Assembly: GCA_010015655.1 (NCBI GenBank)
Contig: ML976678.1
Location: 162,430-226,429 of the forward strand
Source: Bimuria novae-zelandiae CBS 107.79
Taxonomy: Eukaryota; Ascomycota; Dothideomycetes; Pleosporales; Didymosphaeriaceae
Length of the DNA: 64,000 nt
Reading direction: 5' to 3'
Shown: positions 47,001 through 57,393 of the stretch, piece after piece
How the letters are laid out: each line of letters starts with the position of its first letter
Numbering within the stretch: the stretch's first letter is position 1
Notes under the pieces: generated by a model
Databases searched by the model: none
Told to the model about the DNA's origin: nothing
What the model saw: only the letters and a program-made list of their open reading frames with translations
Translations under genes and position numbers: made by a program

Positions 47001-47428
47001 CTCAACAGCGACCTACCTAGTTGGGGAATTTAAACCCTCTGCTGCAGCGCTACTGCCCTCACACTATTCGATCTGTCTATACATGACTGCCTATACTCTG
47101 GATGTGCATCGCAGATCCATCAATTCCGCGTAATAGGTACCTAGCTCCGCAGCCCAAAAGCGAGTGCGTCACCAGCACGTTAGGAGACACCGCGCCGGCG
47201 CATTTCGTCCTGCTGCCTCGTCGAATCCAAACATTATAGCCCAAAGCTACACCTAAGTGAACACTTCCACGCTGATATCCTAGAGCGCACTGTATCTACC
47301 TCCAAAGCGCGTAAAAAATGTAAAAAAGGAAAGACACCAAGCATAGATACACGCCCCCCATCCCACGCGAGTACAATGGCCGGCTCCGAACGTTGATTGC
47401 ACCTGCGCCTCCTCTTAGTGCCTGCCAT

Positions 47429-47549
47429 TCCCCACGTACGAATCGAACTCTGCACCTTTGACGTGAAGTCGCAGGTCACTAATAAGTTAAGCCAAAGGCT
47501 GCGGTCGAGTCGCCAGTCACTAACAAGTTAAGCCAAAGGCTGTGGCTGA
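47429..47549 (-). repeat. tRNA-like fragment with duplicated A-box segment
   Basis: On the minus strand, TGGCTTAACTT (47494-47484, A-box-like) is followed 46 bp later by GTTCGATTC (47448-47440, B-box-like), the distance of a tRNA without a long variable arm. The acceptor arms do not pair and the D-loop lacks GG, so it is not a functional tRNA. The A-box segment (AAGTTAAGCCAAAGGCTG on +) occurs twice, near 47484 and 47525. It may be a SINE head or a tRNA relic. Confidence 0.3.
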
Positions 47550-47658
47550 TCCGTGACAGTAAGTCCATATATTAAATATATATACGCGGAAAAGTGGTTG
47601 CTATCGAAAGTACAGTTAATTTGAAGTGAGAGACGTTTGCCTGGTCGCTATAGTGGTG

Positions 47659-49998
47659 TTATGGCTCTTTCAGAGCTGCATTTTCGCTGGGTTCGTCTTT
47701 CATCTCACGGAAAAGTAGCCCGTGCTTTGCCAGCAGCCGTTCTCTCTCTTTAGCATCCCTGTTTTCCTTGTCCGTCCTCGCCGCATGCCTCCTTTCTTTC
47801 TTCAGCCTCTGACGCAGCGACGTTTCCCGCAGCAGCTGCAATTCTCTCTCGCGCTTGTTCTGTAACAGCGCCATTTCGCCTCTACCTTTACCTTCGTTGT
47901 CGACGGCTTTCTCGTAAGACGTCTCGTCGGTTGCGCTTCGCACGAACTTCAATGCTGCGAAGCGGGCTTTTCGTGCGGCCGGTTTTTCTAGAGGTGTAGA
48001 GGCAACTTGGACTGATTTGAATGAATAGACTGGTGATGAATCCCATTCAGATGGTACTGCTTGCGAGAAGTTCCAGTTATTTTTGTCTATGTCGACGGGT
48101 ATTATGGGTGGGGAGAAGAGGAAGGGATCGACTGGTCTGGTTGTGTGGCATGGCTCTCGAATGGAGTGTTTCGAGTGTATGGATGCAGATAAAGAAGTGG
48201 TGTCGTTGGGCAGGAAGATTCCCAGCAATTTGGAGTAAGAGCTCCTGTAAGATTCTAGGTCGGAGAAGGCGGTTAGCGTTGACGCGGGGCGTGCATGGTG
48301 TAATGCTCTCGGTGATGCGAGCATTCTCTGTTTTGTAGATGCCTGCTGCGCTATAATCACGAGAGCTTAGCTCTTCATGTAGCGGGAATGACCTTGCTGC
48401 CTCAATCGACTTTGTTTCTATCCGTGTTTCAACTGAAAAGTCCAAGTGAGCCGTAGTGAAGGAGGTGGTCGATTGAAGAGAGGTGCTGCTCTCTGATGCA
48501 AGGGTGCTCTGGCGCGAGAGTGATACTGCCTCGAGCAGCTCGCTAACAGCGTACATCTGATCTGGTGTGATATTGGTAGCAGGTTCGTCCCAATCGTCAA
48601 ATTGGCCGAGAGCTGGCATAGAAATACATTTCCTGTCCACTACACGCAACCTCTCTGCTTCCAATCCATTCTCCATAAATGAGTATGACAAACGCTGAGG
48701 TTCGTAGCATGAATGAGGACTGGGCATATGCGGAGAATCGCGTTCACAGAGGAGAGGAAGGATCGCTTGTTCTTCCGGAGGCTGCGCTTGCTGCGGACGA
48801 ATGTCTTCTGTAGGCAAGCCACTACGGGTTGTGAAAAACGAAGGTGCCGAGGCGTTCTTGCCGTTATCGAGAACTGCTCCTGCTCCGGTAGATGTAGGAT
48901 CGTTCTTTGACCTCAAGTTTCTTAAACGATTGCATACCTCAAAGCTGCGCCTGACGTCGATGCTCTCATCTGGGTTTTCGTGTGGAGAAGCAATTTCATC
49001 TTCGCTGCTTTCGATACACTCTTCACCTTCGAGATACTTTCTCCGATTGTCTTCCCACTTGTCTCCAAACCGTGCTGCGTGCATGCACAACGCTTGTGTG
49101 AGGTCCTCCATCCCAACAACCCTGCATAAGTCCTCCTCATCTTCCAGTCTCAGTGTTGGCAACCCTTTGCTGCAAGACCGTAGATTCCCCAATGTCTCCT
49201 GTCAGATATTGCATGTTTGCTGCATTCTGATAACCCATCTCTTTGGACCACTCGGCTGGGGATTCCAGTAATCTAAAGAATGACCAAGCTGCGCGATTGC
49301 ACCTGCTCGCGATCGGTGAAGCTCCCTAGCTTGTCTTGTCTCGTGTCGTCAGATATTGTAGATCTTAGCCAGGCCATGTAGTGGACAAAAGCGGACCACT
49401 TGTCGGTGGGAGGCTCCAGGTGCGAAGCTATGTGTATCATAGATTTGAAGTGAGGTTGGATGCGGTCATAGATGTTCTCTACGAAGTCAATGCGAGGTTG
49501 GTCCCGTGAAAGCCTCGCTGCTAGTCTGTTTAGTTGTTCCTCGGATTGAGATATGCGATGGCTTATTGAAAGGCTTAGGTCGCTATTTGCCGCGCTAAAT
49601 CTTGCAGGCGTGCTTAAACGATTTGTTTGTGGGAAGGTGGGGGGATTTTTAACAGCGTTCTGTTTGCTAGCTTCAGACTCCGAATTGTATGAAGCAGCAT
49701 CTGGTTCGCTCAACTCCTCGAGATCATCTCGATCCGTTCTGAATTTATATCTGTGCAGAGAAAGTGATGGATCGCCAACGCCTATGGCTCCTTGCTGCTT
49801 GCTCAATAACCTCATATTCGCATTGGATGTCTTGCTTGACACTTCAAGTCTGGAATATAAGTCGCTGTCGTCATCCTTATACATTGCGAAGCCTAATGGT
49901 GTAGCGAGACGCTTCGAATTGTTGACTATCTCGTTATGCCTGAACTCAAGTGCGAGATCGTCCGGAAGTGCGTCGTCGGCGTGGGTCGGTAGCGCCAT
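47659..49998 (-). CDS. Unknown protein, about 700 aa, three exons
   Basis: Exon 1 is 49998-49303 (232 codons, ATG at 49998). Exon 2 starts at 49198 after a 104-bp intron that keeps phase. The last exon ends at 47659. The exon 2/3 junction lies between about 48,400 and 48,300 but cannot be fixed: several GT/AG pairs fit poorly. The protein is hydrophilic. Exon 1 has a conserved-looking C-terminal segment (FVENIYDRIQPHFKSMIHIA). Exon 2 is Ser/Glu-rich. The C-terminus is a long charged helix (about 47,690-47,880) with KRERELQLLRETSLRQRLKK. No catalytic motif, signal peptide or membrane segment was seen, and no family was recognised. Three long, in-register open frames on one strand support a real gene. 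Confidence 0.55.
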
Positions 49999-50195
49999 AT
50001 CTCAACAAGTGGGAAGGCTAAGTCAACAAAACAGACAGAGGGAAAGAAAGGCTCGGTAAAGCTCGACGGATCTTTTTGTATACACAATCACAGCTATCTT
50101 CACAGACAGCCCGCTAATTCAGTACTTGAAGCCGCATGTTTATCAACGTAATTTTCCGCCTTGGACAACCGTTTACTAGCCTTCACTTCCCGTCT

Positions 50196-51085
50196 TCAAA
50201 GCTTGCAGGTTTTCCCGCCGCATTCCGTAATAGTATGCACATACCTCAACTTCCCTTTTTCCAGTCGAAATTCATGAGAATCAGCCGCATTCATCTACAA
50301 CGAGTCAGTCGATCCTTCTTCAAATCATTCACGATCCTTGCACTTACCATGTGCTCCCACACACAGAAAACACTTACACTTCCCATCTCCTGATCAATGA
50401 TATATCTTCGATGCGTGTTTGGTGCCTGGCTATGATTACTCGGGATGCCAGGCTGACAGCTATCATTCGCCGCTCCCTTCCCCGTATACGCGCTCCCCTC
50501 GAGCCGCACGCATGGCGTTCCCCACGGCACTCTCTCGTGCGCATGCGCATCGCTCCACATGTCCAGATACGCGTCTCCAGCAGTCTGTATGACCTCTCTG
50601 GTTGACTGTGCAGACACAGGAAGCGGCGTCCACCCGGGATCCTCGCTCTGCACGTATTGCAGCGTCTTAGTCGCATTGAACAGCCACGAGCCTGTCGTAC
50701 TAGCGATAGTGTCGATGCTCGTTACTAATCCTTCCGTATCGTGTCGGATCTGCGTTCCGATAACGTAGGGTCCGCTTGCGGCGACGACCTCGGTGTAGGT
50801 GGCGCAGGTGACGAGGTCGTAGTTTGTGCGGCGGTGGTCGATGTCGAGAGCCGTCATGAGAACTCCGGTGGAGGCGGAAATGTTCTTGTTGTTCTCCATG
50901 TACGTCCATGAAGTAGATATGACAGACTGGAGTGGGACGAGGGACCCGGCTGTTTGCGCGGCGATGTAGGCGTCTGCCGCTTGCTCAAGGGCGACGAGAT
51001 CACATGGTGCTTGAGGAACCGGCGCAGCCTTTGCGGCAGTTACCAGAAGCGCCAGATGTAGGTATTTATCGAACAAGGGAGCCAT
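50196..51085 (-). CDS. Secreted DUF8021-domain protein
   Basis: Exons 51085-50348 and 50294-50196; 278 aa. A signal peptide (MAPLFDKYLHLALLVTAAKA, cleavage near residue 20) precedes CDLVALEQAADAYIAAQTAG, a beta-rich DUF8021-like fold with FNATKTLQYVQSEDPGW and TREVIQTAGDAYLDMWSDA. Exon 2 supplies DSHEFRLEKGKLRYVHTIT, the family's ending. DUF8021 proteins are common secreted fungal proteins of unknown function, often annotated in secretomes. Two N-glycosylation sequons (NIS, NAT) are visible. ATG 51085 directly opens the signal peptide. Confidence 0.85.
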
Positions 51086-51770
51086 AACGTTGGTTGGCTA
51101 AGCTTTGATCCAAGTATCAAGTTCCAACGGTTGGCTGTGAATTAGAGGTGTGTTTTCGACATGGAATTGCAACCATTGGTCTTGTTAGATATACCAGAGC
51201 ACTTGAAGAGCCAAGTGTGTTCTGGTCTATCACTATGACGAAGTGCCGTGATTGCATTATATTACCGGGTCTTCAAAAACGCTTCATCTGGCGGCAAAAT
51301 AGCGACCCCACACGATTTTCTTGGAGGAATGAGAACAAGCAACCAGATCATGGTTAGAGACTCAAGCGATCCGCTCTCCATGCATTGATAATATTTATAG
51401 TGGCAAAACTGTCGTGATTGGGTGTCGAACAGTGTAACCAAAAGGAATATGAATCTATGCTACAGCCTCTTCGCACCGCTAAACTTAGGAAAGCATTTCC
51501 TGTCAATCCTGAGCGACAGCAGCAACTTTTCATGTTTCATGCGCCCTAGAATGAGAATTGAAAGGAGATTTACTAGCGCTGCATAGTGCACTTAGTTACC
51601 ACCACACGTGGGCTTGACTGGCGAATGAAAAGTGTGTCCGACAACGAGCAGAACCGGTGTCACAAGAATAGCAATTCCCTTTGTCTCAAAGTTCAACAAT
51701 CTCGGCCGTCATCACTTCTTTATTTCGCTATTCCTTTGTTGGGTTGTTGTCGAATGCGAAGCAAGTTAAC
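51086..51770. other. Intergenic left of the NLR-bearing element
   Basis: About 690 bp with the DUF8021 promoter. Nothing else recognised. Composition is ordinary up to the edge of the inverted arm. Confidence 0.5.
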
Positions 51771-51772
51771 TA

Positions 51773-52558
51773 ACGTCCCTCACTGCGTAGCGAGACACAC
51801 TGTGGCGAGACAAATAAGGGGTACTTTAACTTTTAGCAACTAGAAAGCTCATACGTATAATAAATATTACTATAATTCTAAGAAAATAATTTACTAAAAC
51901 TAATTTTAAATACTTATATTTTATTTTATTTAAAAATTATACTTATATTATTACTTTCGCGCCTAATTTATATAGTATTTTATATTATAGTATAATATAC
52001 TTCTTTATCTATAGCGCTAACCTTAAGCCTTTTTTATTTTAAGTTTTTATAAAATAGCCTTATCTTATCCTTATAATCTTATTTTAATACTAGAAAGTTA
52101 TTATTAGCCTTATATACGCTATAAAATATAATTTTATATAATATTACTTTATTAATTAGTACTTTTAATAATAGTAAACTATAAATTTAAATTAATATAA
52201 AATAACACCCTATATCTTACGTTATATACTAGTAAGTATTTTATTATAAAATATATAAATATATAAATTATATAAGCATTTAGATTATTATTAAATCTAA
52301 CTTAGAATTAAAAGTAGTAATAAGATATTAGCTTAGCACTTATTTAGTTAGTTAATATATTTTTAGTACTAAAACTACCTTTAATATAGTATTTTAAAAT
52401 ATAGTCTAATATATAGCGATACCTACTTTATAATATAAAGCTATACTATTACGCTACTTTTAAGTACTAAGATTTACTATTATTCTCTTTACTAACTAAT
52501 AAAATAACTTAATTAAGCCTACTACTCCCTATGCTTCTCGAGTTAGCGCGCCAATTCC
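51773..52558 (+). repeat. Left inverted arm, 786 bp
   Basis: Reverse complement of 56028-56813. AT-rich except the outer 50 bp and the last 35 bp (inner end near CTTCTCGAGTTAGCGCGCC). No open frame survives. Differences to the other arm look like C/T and G/A transitions. Confidence 0.85.
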
Positions 52559-53228
52559 TAGACCAAGCTGTAGCGAGCTCTAGTCTCGGCTCGTTAGAGG
52601 GGAATACGATGCAGCGGCAAGGATATAACCTAAGATAAAGCGCAGTAGGCCTGGAAATCAAAGACTGCGCTTTAGCATGTAGGTTTAACTAAGCGTTACT
52701 AGTAAAACGCCGTCGTTGCAAGCGCATACAAAGGTAGAAAGGCTCTATATACTTCAGTAATACAGCTATTATACGGTCAAACGACTAGCGGCTCCTTACA
52801 TAAGCCCTGTAACCTTTAGAACGTGGAGATGTGCTTTAGTACAAATTTCAACGGTTATAAGGATTTAGATCGTCTATATTCGCGAGGGATGAGTACTAAC
52901 AGAGCTATAGTAGTGGCAAGATTCTACGCTATCTAGGAGCTGCACACAGCACTCCCCTCTTTAGACATATCCACAAACCATCGCCTCTGGCACAAGACCT
53001 GTGTCAGAGCGGGTCGGCCATCCTCTCTGCTAGTGTGATCAAGGTGTTCGTCTACCTCGAGTGGCGAATGCTTAATCTGAAATTCGACACATGGACACCT
53101 TGGCCGGCTGATCTACGTTATACTCGAAGGTTCGATGTGGCAAAGTTGCAAGCTATATGTTCATTCTGATTCCCGGCCCTCTATGAACCAGAGGGGATAA
53201 TAAATATGTGATAGTAAAAGTTGTGTTG
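52559..53228. other. Core of the NLR unit, 3' of the NLR, non-coding
   Basis: 670 bp of mixed sequence with several TAG/TAA stops in all frames. No family similarity seen. It lies beyond the 3' end of the ankyrin frame and may hold its terminator. Confidence 0.45.
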
Positions 53229-53229
53229 T

Positions 53230-53790
53230 CAATGCGCCCGCACCCTGACGTCGGCGCCTGCGTCGAGCAGCAGCTTCACCACCTGCTCGTGGCCTCCTAC
53301 TAAAGCCGCGTAGAGTGCGTTGCTGTATTCTCTACCCTGCGCGTTAACGTCGGCGCCTGCGTCGAGCAGCTGCTTCACCACCTGCTCATGGCCTCCTACT
53401 GAGGCTGCCTGGAGTGCGTTGCCGTATTCTTCACCTTGCGCGTTGACGTCGGCGCCTGCGTTGAGCAGCAGCTTCACTATCTGCTCGTGGCCTNNNNNNN
53501 NNNCTGAGGCTGCCTGGAGTGCGTTGCCGTATTCTTCACCTTGCGCGTTGACGTCGGCGCCTGCGTTGAGCAGCAGCTTCACTATCTGCTCGTGGCCTCC
53601 TCCTGAGGCCGCGTAGAGTGCGTTGCCGTAGAATCTACCTTGCGCGTTGACGTCGGCGCCTGCGTCGAGCAGCAGCTTCACCACCTGCTCGCGGCCTCCT
53701 ACTGAGGCTGCCTGGAGTGCGTTGCCGTATTCTCCACCCTGCGCGTTGGCGTCGGCGCCTGCGTCGAGCAGCAGCTTCACCACACCTATC
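53230..53790 (-). repeat. Near-identical 99-bp ankyrin repeat array
   Basis: Units of 99 bp encode 33-residue ankyrins such as VKLLLDAGADVNAQG with YGNALQAAS. Several units are identical or nearly so at the DNA level, indicating recent amplification or gene conversion. The 10-N gap replaces a 4-base spacer and has an arbitrary length, so the true number of units is unknown. Confidence 0.85.
53494..53503. other. Assembly gap (10 N) inside the ankyrin array
   Basis: Ten unknown bases where other units have a 4-base stretch between GGCCT and CTGAGGC. The assembler could not resolve the near-identical repeats; the true length may be 4 bases plus a multiple of 99. Confidence 0.9.
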
Positions 53791-54230
53791 AGGTCTAGGA
53801 GCGCTGCATAGTAAAGCGGCTCGTGTATCTCCTCTAGTTTCTTTTGAAAGTCTGGCTCCTTCCAAGGTCTCTCAGGATCCCACAACCGAATCCAGTTGGC
53901 GTACGAAGAGCTGTTCTTGGAGCATAGGCGAATTGCTAGTTAGCCCATTTCTTCTGTTTGTTCACCTATCTTTCGAGCGTGGCTAATCCAGTACTCCGCC
54001 GAGTAACGTGCGAGCCTGAATACCTGGAGGAAGCCTGGGTGTAGCTCTGATTGCTCGAACTGGAGAAGGTAGCCAAGGCAGCTTCTTACCATAGCATCAT
54101 GGCAGACATCATCTCGCATACCGTACTTCGCTGCTTCTCCTGTCCAGATTCTGTCTAAAATAAGGTACTCTTTAACTGAGTAATGCGCTAACGCAACAAT
54201 TTCTCTTGATACACCTTCAAGCTCATAGTC

Positions 54231-54285
54231 GCTGTCCTGCTCATAGTCGCTGTCCTGCTCATAGTCGCTGTCCTGCTCATGTTCG
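54231..54285 (-). repeat. Triplicated 18-bp unit encoding EQDSDY in the NLR
   Basis: Three tandem copies of an 18-bp unit (TCATAGTCGCTGTCCTGC on +) encode an acidic EQDSDY run between the NACHT and ankyrin parts. A slippage-prone minisatellite, probably variable among strains. Confidence 0.8.
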
Positions 54286-55686
54286 TTGTTAACAGTAATA
54301 GTAACAAGACTAGAGCAGATATGCAATGCGTCTAATGGATCCTCAAGAACTTTATCACGGTCAAATGCAGGGTCGCGCTTGGTGTCAATGGCGACAACTT
54401 CAGCGATCTTATTAACGGAGAGTGGCCGTGCGGAGAATGTTAACCACCGTAAGATGCGAATAGCATACTCCGAATCAGCTTCGCTTATCGTGGAAAGGAT
54501 GCGTTCGTATGTCTAGTCCAGCGTTAGTGGTAGTGTAGCAAGAGCCTTGCGGAGTGTTGCGCGATTACGGCACTTTGCTAAACTATTAAGCTGGCATGCA
54601 GCCCATCGAAACCTGTCGTATACATTAACATAGATTATATTAAACTTAAATTAAAAGCATACATTCCATTAGCTCTGTCTCTTAATATAGACTTGATTTC
54701 CTGTCTAACACCATCATCCTTAGTCCATTTTTGAAGGTTTTTATCTGTGGCTAGCCTCTGTCGGATATATCGTTGTATGTCTTTGTCTACTAGCACGCTT
54801 TGGAGACAGATTCTACTCTAGTCGTCTACAATCTCTTCTAGGGTGCTCTCGATACCTCGCTCCCTTCGGCTCGTTACAAGGAGGTGCAAGTTCTGAAGTC
54901 TCCATCCTGCTATTGTTTCGAGCGTCTCCATTAGCTCCGCGCGTTAAGCGCATTCGTCTAGCGCATCGAGCACGACGTATGCCTGCGGGAGCTCTAGTAT
55001 CATTAACCGCAATACCTCTTGAAGTGCATTCGCTGACAGCTGCTACTGCCCGCTTTCGCACGAAGAGAACAGGTCGTCCAGACTTGTAGGAATTTTTTCA
55101 GATTGCTGTGAGAGCTGCCAGATTAGAGAACGCAGCATTTTCCCTGGGTCCTGCTTTTGCACGTCCTTAAAGTCAAAGAAGAAATACGCAGCTACCCTCC
55201 CAGAACCATCTCGGCAGTATTCGAGCACGTCGCGAAGAACGGCAGAGCATAGGATAGTCTTGCCACACCCAGGGATTCCATACAGCCAAAGAGGCAACGC
55301 AGGCTCTGTCTTCCATCTAGTGTATTCCCTGCCCTCGAGGAACCAACCCCCAGTGTCGGCCTGCCGTAGCTTAAGAGCTTTCTGGTAGTTCGCAGACGGG
55401 TCTGGCGCAGACAGCCACCGGCGGATCTTGGGCAATTTCTCATCTGCAGAGGAGTCAGCGAACGTTATGCAATTCCCCCACTACACAGCTACCCGTACGA
55501 GGGTGCAACGTTGACAATGCAGCAGCGCAAGAGCGCTTGGCACTGTTAGCGCCGGCTCGGGCCTTGCAAACACCTGCTCCTCCCATACCTACCGGGCGGA
55601 AGCCGGAACTCCACATGGACGGCGCCGTGGATATCGCCAGCTTGAAAGCCAGCATTGTTCTTGCCGAAAGATGTCGTAGGCGCCAT

Positions 55687-56027
55687 GGTGCTGTTGTAGC
55701 AGAGCATGCATCTGCGACTGCGCGCTGCTGCAAAGCGCCAGCTGAACCTCAGGCTGGCGGTCTCGGGCGGGGTGTGGGCCAGACGGAAGGCTGAGGCTGG
55801 GATGCCGCCGAGAGGCCGCCGCCAAGCATGGCCTGGCCCGAGTGGCTCGCTCCCTCGCTGGAGCTGATCCTGGTCGTTCATCTGTACTTAACCCCCGCAT
55901 GCCACGCTTCAGCTGGACTTTTTGCACTCCTTTTAGTCGCTTCTGTTGCCAAATGGCCGATTCACTCAACATTGCCGCAAGTGTTGTTGTGGGGTCACAG
56001 TCCCAGCGTTGCATGGTACCCACAATT
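55687..56027. other. Core of the NLR unit, upstream of the NLR start
   Basis: 341 bp, GC-rich, between the NLR start and the right arm. No gene; it would hold the NLR promoter. Minus-strand frames running through here are not family-like. Confidence 0.45.
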
Positions 56028-56813
56028 GGAATCGGCGCGCCGACTCGAGAAGCATAGGGAGCGGTGGGCTTAATTAAATTATTTTATTAGTTAGTAAAAG
56101 GGATAATAGTAGATTTTAGAACTTAAAAATAGCGTAATAGTATAACTTTATATTATAAAATAAATATTACTATACGTTAGACTATATCTTAAAGAACTAT
56201 ATTAAAGCTAGTTTTAGCGCTAAAAATATATTAGCTAACTAAATAAGCGCTAAGCTAATATTTTATTACTACTTTTAATTTTAAGCTAGAATTAATAATA
56301 ATCTAAACGCTTATATAATTTATATAATTATATATTTTATAATAAAATACTTACTAGTGTATAAAGTAAAATATATAAAATTATTTTATATTAGCCTAGA
56401 TTAGTAGTTTACTTCTACTAAAAGTATTAGTTAATAGAGTAGTACTATATAAAATTATATTTTATAGTATATATAAGGCTAATAATAACTTCCTAGTATT
56501 AAAATAAAGTTATAAGGGTAGGATAAGGCTATTTTATAAAAACTTAAAATAAAAAAAACTTAGGGTTAGCGCTATAGGTAAAAAAGTATATTATACTATA
56601 ATATATAGTGCTATATAAATTAGGCACGAAAGTAATAATATAAATATAATTTTTAAATAAAGTAAAATATAGGTATTTAAAATTAGCTATAATAAATTAT
56701 TTTCTTAGAATTATAATAATATTTATTATACGTATAAGCTTTCTAGTTGCTAAAAATTAAAGTACCCCTTATTTGTCTCGCCACAGTGTGTCTCGCTACG
56801 CAGTGAGGGACGT
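56028..56813 (-). repeat. Right inverted arm, 786 bp
   Basis: Reverse complement of the left arm (51773-52558). Inner end GGAATCGGCGCGCCGACTCG; outer end GTGAGGGACGT followed by TA. AT-biased in the middle and clean at the outer 50 bp. Confidence 0.85.
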
Positions 56814-57036
56814 TAGTTCCCTTGTACCGTCTTAAACCCATACAGCGTCAAACTCAAGAACTCAGGTCTCAGCCTGTTTGGACACAACACTCATACAAAG
56901 CCACATCTTAGCATTTCACCCATCAGCCTATAGCTACCCTCACGTTCCGGAGACGACTTACTAAGCCGAAGTAGCCTCCTCTCACCCTCTCAACCACCGC
57001 AGTCAGCGTTGCCGTCTCATCCCCAACCACCCCAAG

Positions 57037-57393
57037 ATGTCCATCGAAAACGTCGCTCTCACCCGAACCATCGTCTTCGTCCTCGACGGCCGCCTCACCA
57101 CACCTCCACCCCCCTTCGTCATCTCCTCCCTCGGCGCCGATCCCTTCTGGAAAGCACACGTGCAGTCCATCCTCGACTGGTACTCCATCTCTCAAGACGA
57201 AGACTACGATTCCTTACGCCTCAGGGCTAGAGCTGCCGCCTCCCCACACATTATCGTGTGTCTGAAGTGGGCGCTCTTTTGGACGCTGTTTGCGAGACTG
57301 GTGTTCTGGCCGTGGAGGCAGAGTAGTGGGTGGGTATTTTGTATAAATTTTGAGATGCTTTTTTATGTGCTTTTGGTTTTTCTCGACGGATAA
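57037..57393 (+). CDS. Small predicted membrane protein, 118 aa
   Basis: ATG 57037 in good context (CAAGATG). A polar N-terminal half (LTRTIVFVLDGRLTTPPPPF, HVQSILDWYSISQDEDYDSL) is followed by two hydrophobic segments: CLKWALFWTLFARLVFW (about residues 73-90) and FEMLFYVLLVFL near the end. No family was recognised. It has no clear splice sites. It may be a real lineage-specific gene or a fragment; the next small membrane gene lies 284 bp downstream on the same strand. Confidence 0.4.
   Translation: MSIENVALTRTIVFVLDGRLTTPPPPFVISSLGADPFWKAHVQSILDWYSISQDEDYDSLRLRARAAASPHIIVCLKWALFWTLFARLVFWPWRQSSGWVFCINFEMLFYVLLVFLDG

Larger units (their letters stand above)
45435..47658. other. 2.2-kb intergenic stretch with decayed minisatellite
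   Basis: No gene is supported. 45,435-46,380 is ordinary and non-coding. 46,380-47,000 holds degenerate tandem repeats and 47,430-47,550 a tRNA-like duplicated fragment (listed separately). The rest is featureless. Confidence 0.55.
53229..55686 (-). pseudogene. NLR (NACHT-ankyrin STAND receptor), inactivated
   Basis: Minus strand. Exon 1 is 55686-55593 (31 codons: short N-terminal motif with TSFGKNNAGFQAGDIHGAVH); the intron runs 55592-55444. Exon 2 starts at 55443 with DEKLPKIRRWLSAPDPSANY, the NACHT with Walker A GIPGCGKT and Walker B YVVLDALDEC, a short intron near 54625-54580, [16 protein letters not shown] and a winged-helix-like region. It ends in five-plus ankyrin repeats of 33 aa (53229-53850). 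The NACHT P-loop is intact, but stops follow the Walker B segment (CA*RAEL), and there are stops near 55045, 54820, 54530 and 53940. Most are TAG/TAA at former Gln or Trp codons, consistent with light RIP. Such receptors sense non-self and trigger cell death in fungi. Ten Ns (53494-53503) sit within the repeats. Confidence 0.8.
51773..56813. mobile_element. 5-kb unit with 786-bp inverted arms enclosing an NLR gene
   Basis: The left arm begins ACGTCCCTCACTGCGTAGCG at 51773 and the right arm ends with its reverse complement at 56813. The arms match along 786 bp each, with transition-type differences. TA flanks at 51771-51772 and 56814-56815 (within AACTA/TAGTT). Between the arms lie 3.47 kb of ordinary GC content with a NACHT-ankyrin gene and no transposase. 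The outer 50 bp of each arm are identical and undamaged; the rest is heavily AT-biased. This fits a non-autonomous long-TIR DNA transposon that captured a gene. An inverted pair of independent insertions is the main alternative. Confidence 0.65.

Noticed and set aside
49200..49303. Continuous-looking reading WSFFRLLESPAEWSKEMG between exons of the unknown gene
   Set aside because: It could only be joined by an intron of about 16-30 bp; the 104-bp intron that skips it keeps phase and has normal splice sites.
53320..53616. Plus-strand frame of repeating Ser/Pro text
   Set aside because: Shadow of the ankyrin repeats on the minus strand.
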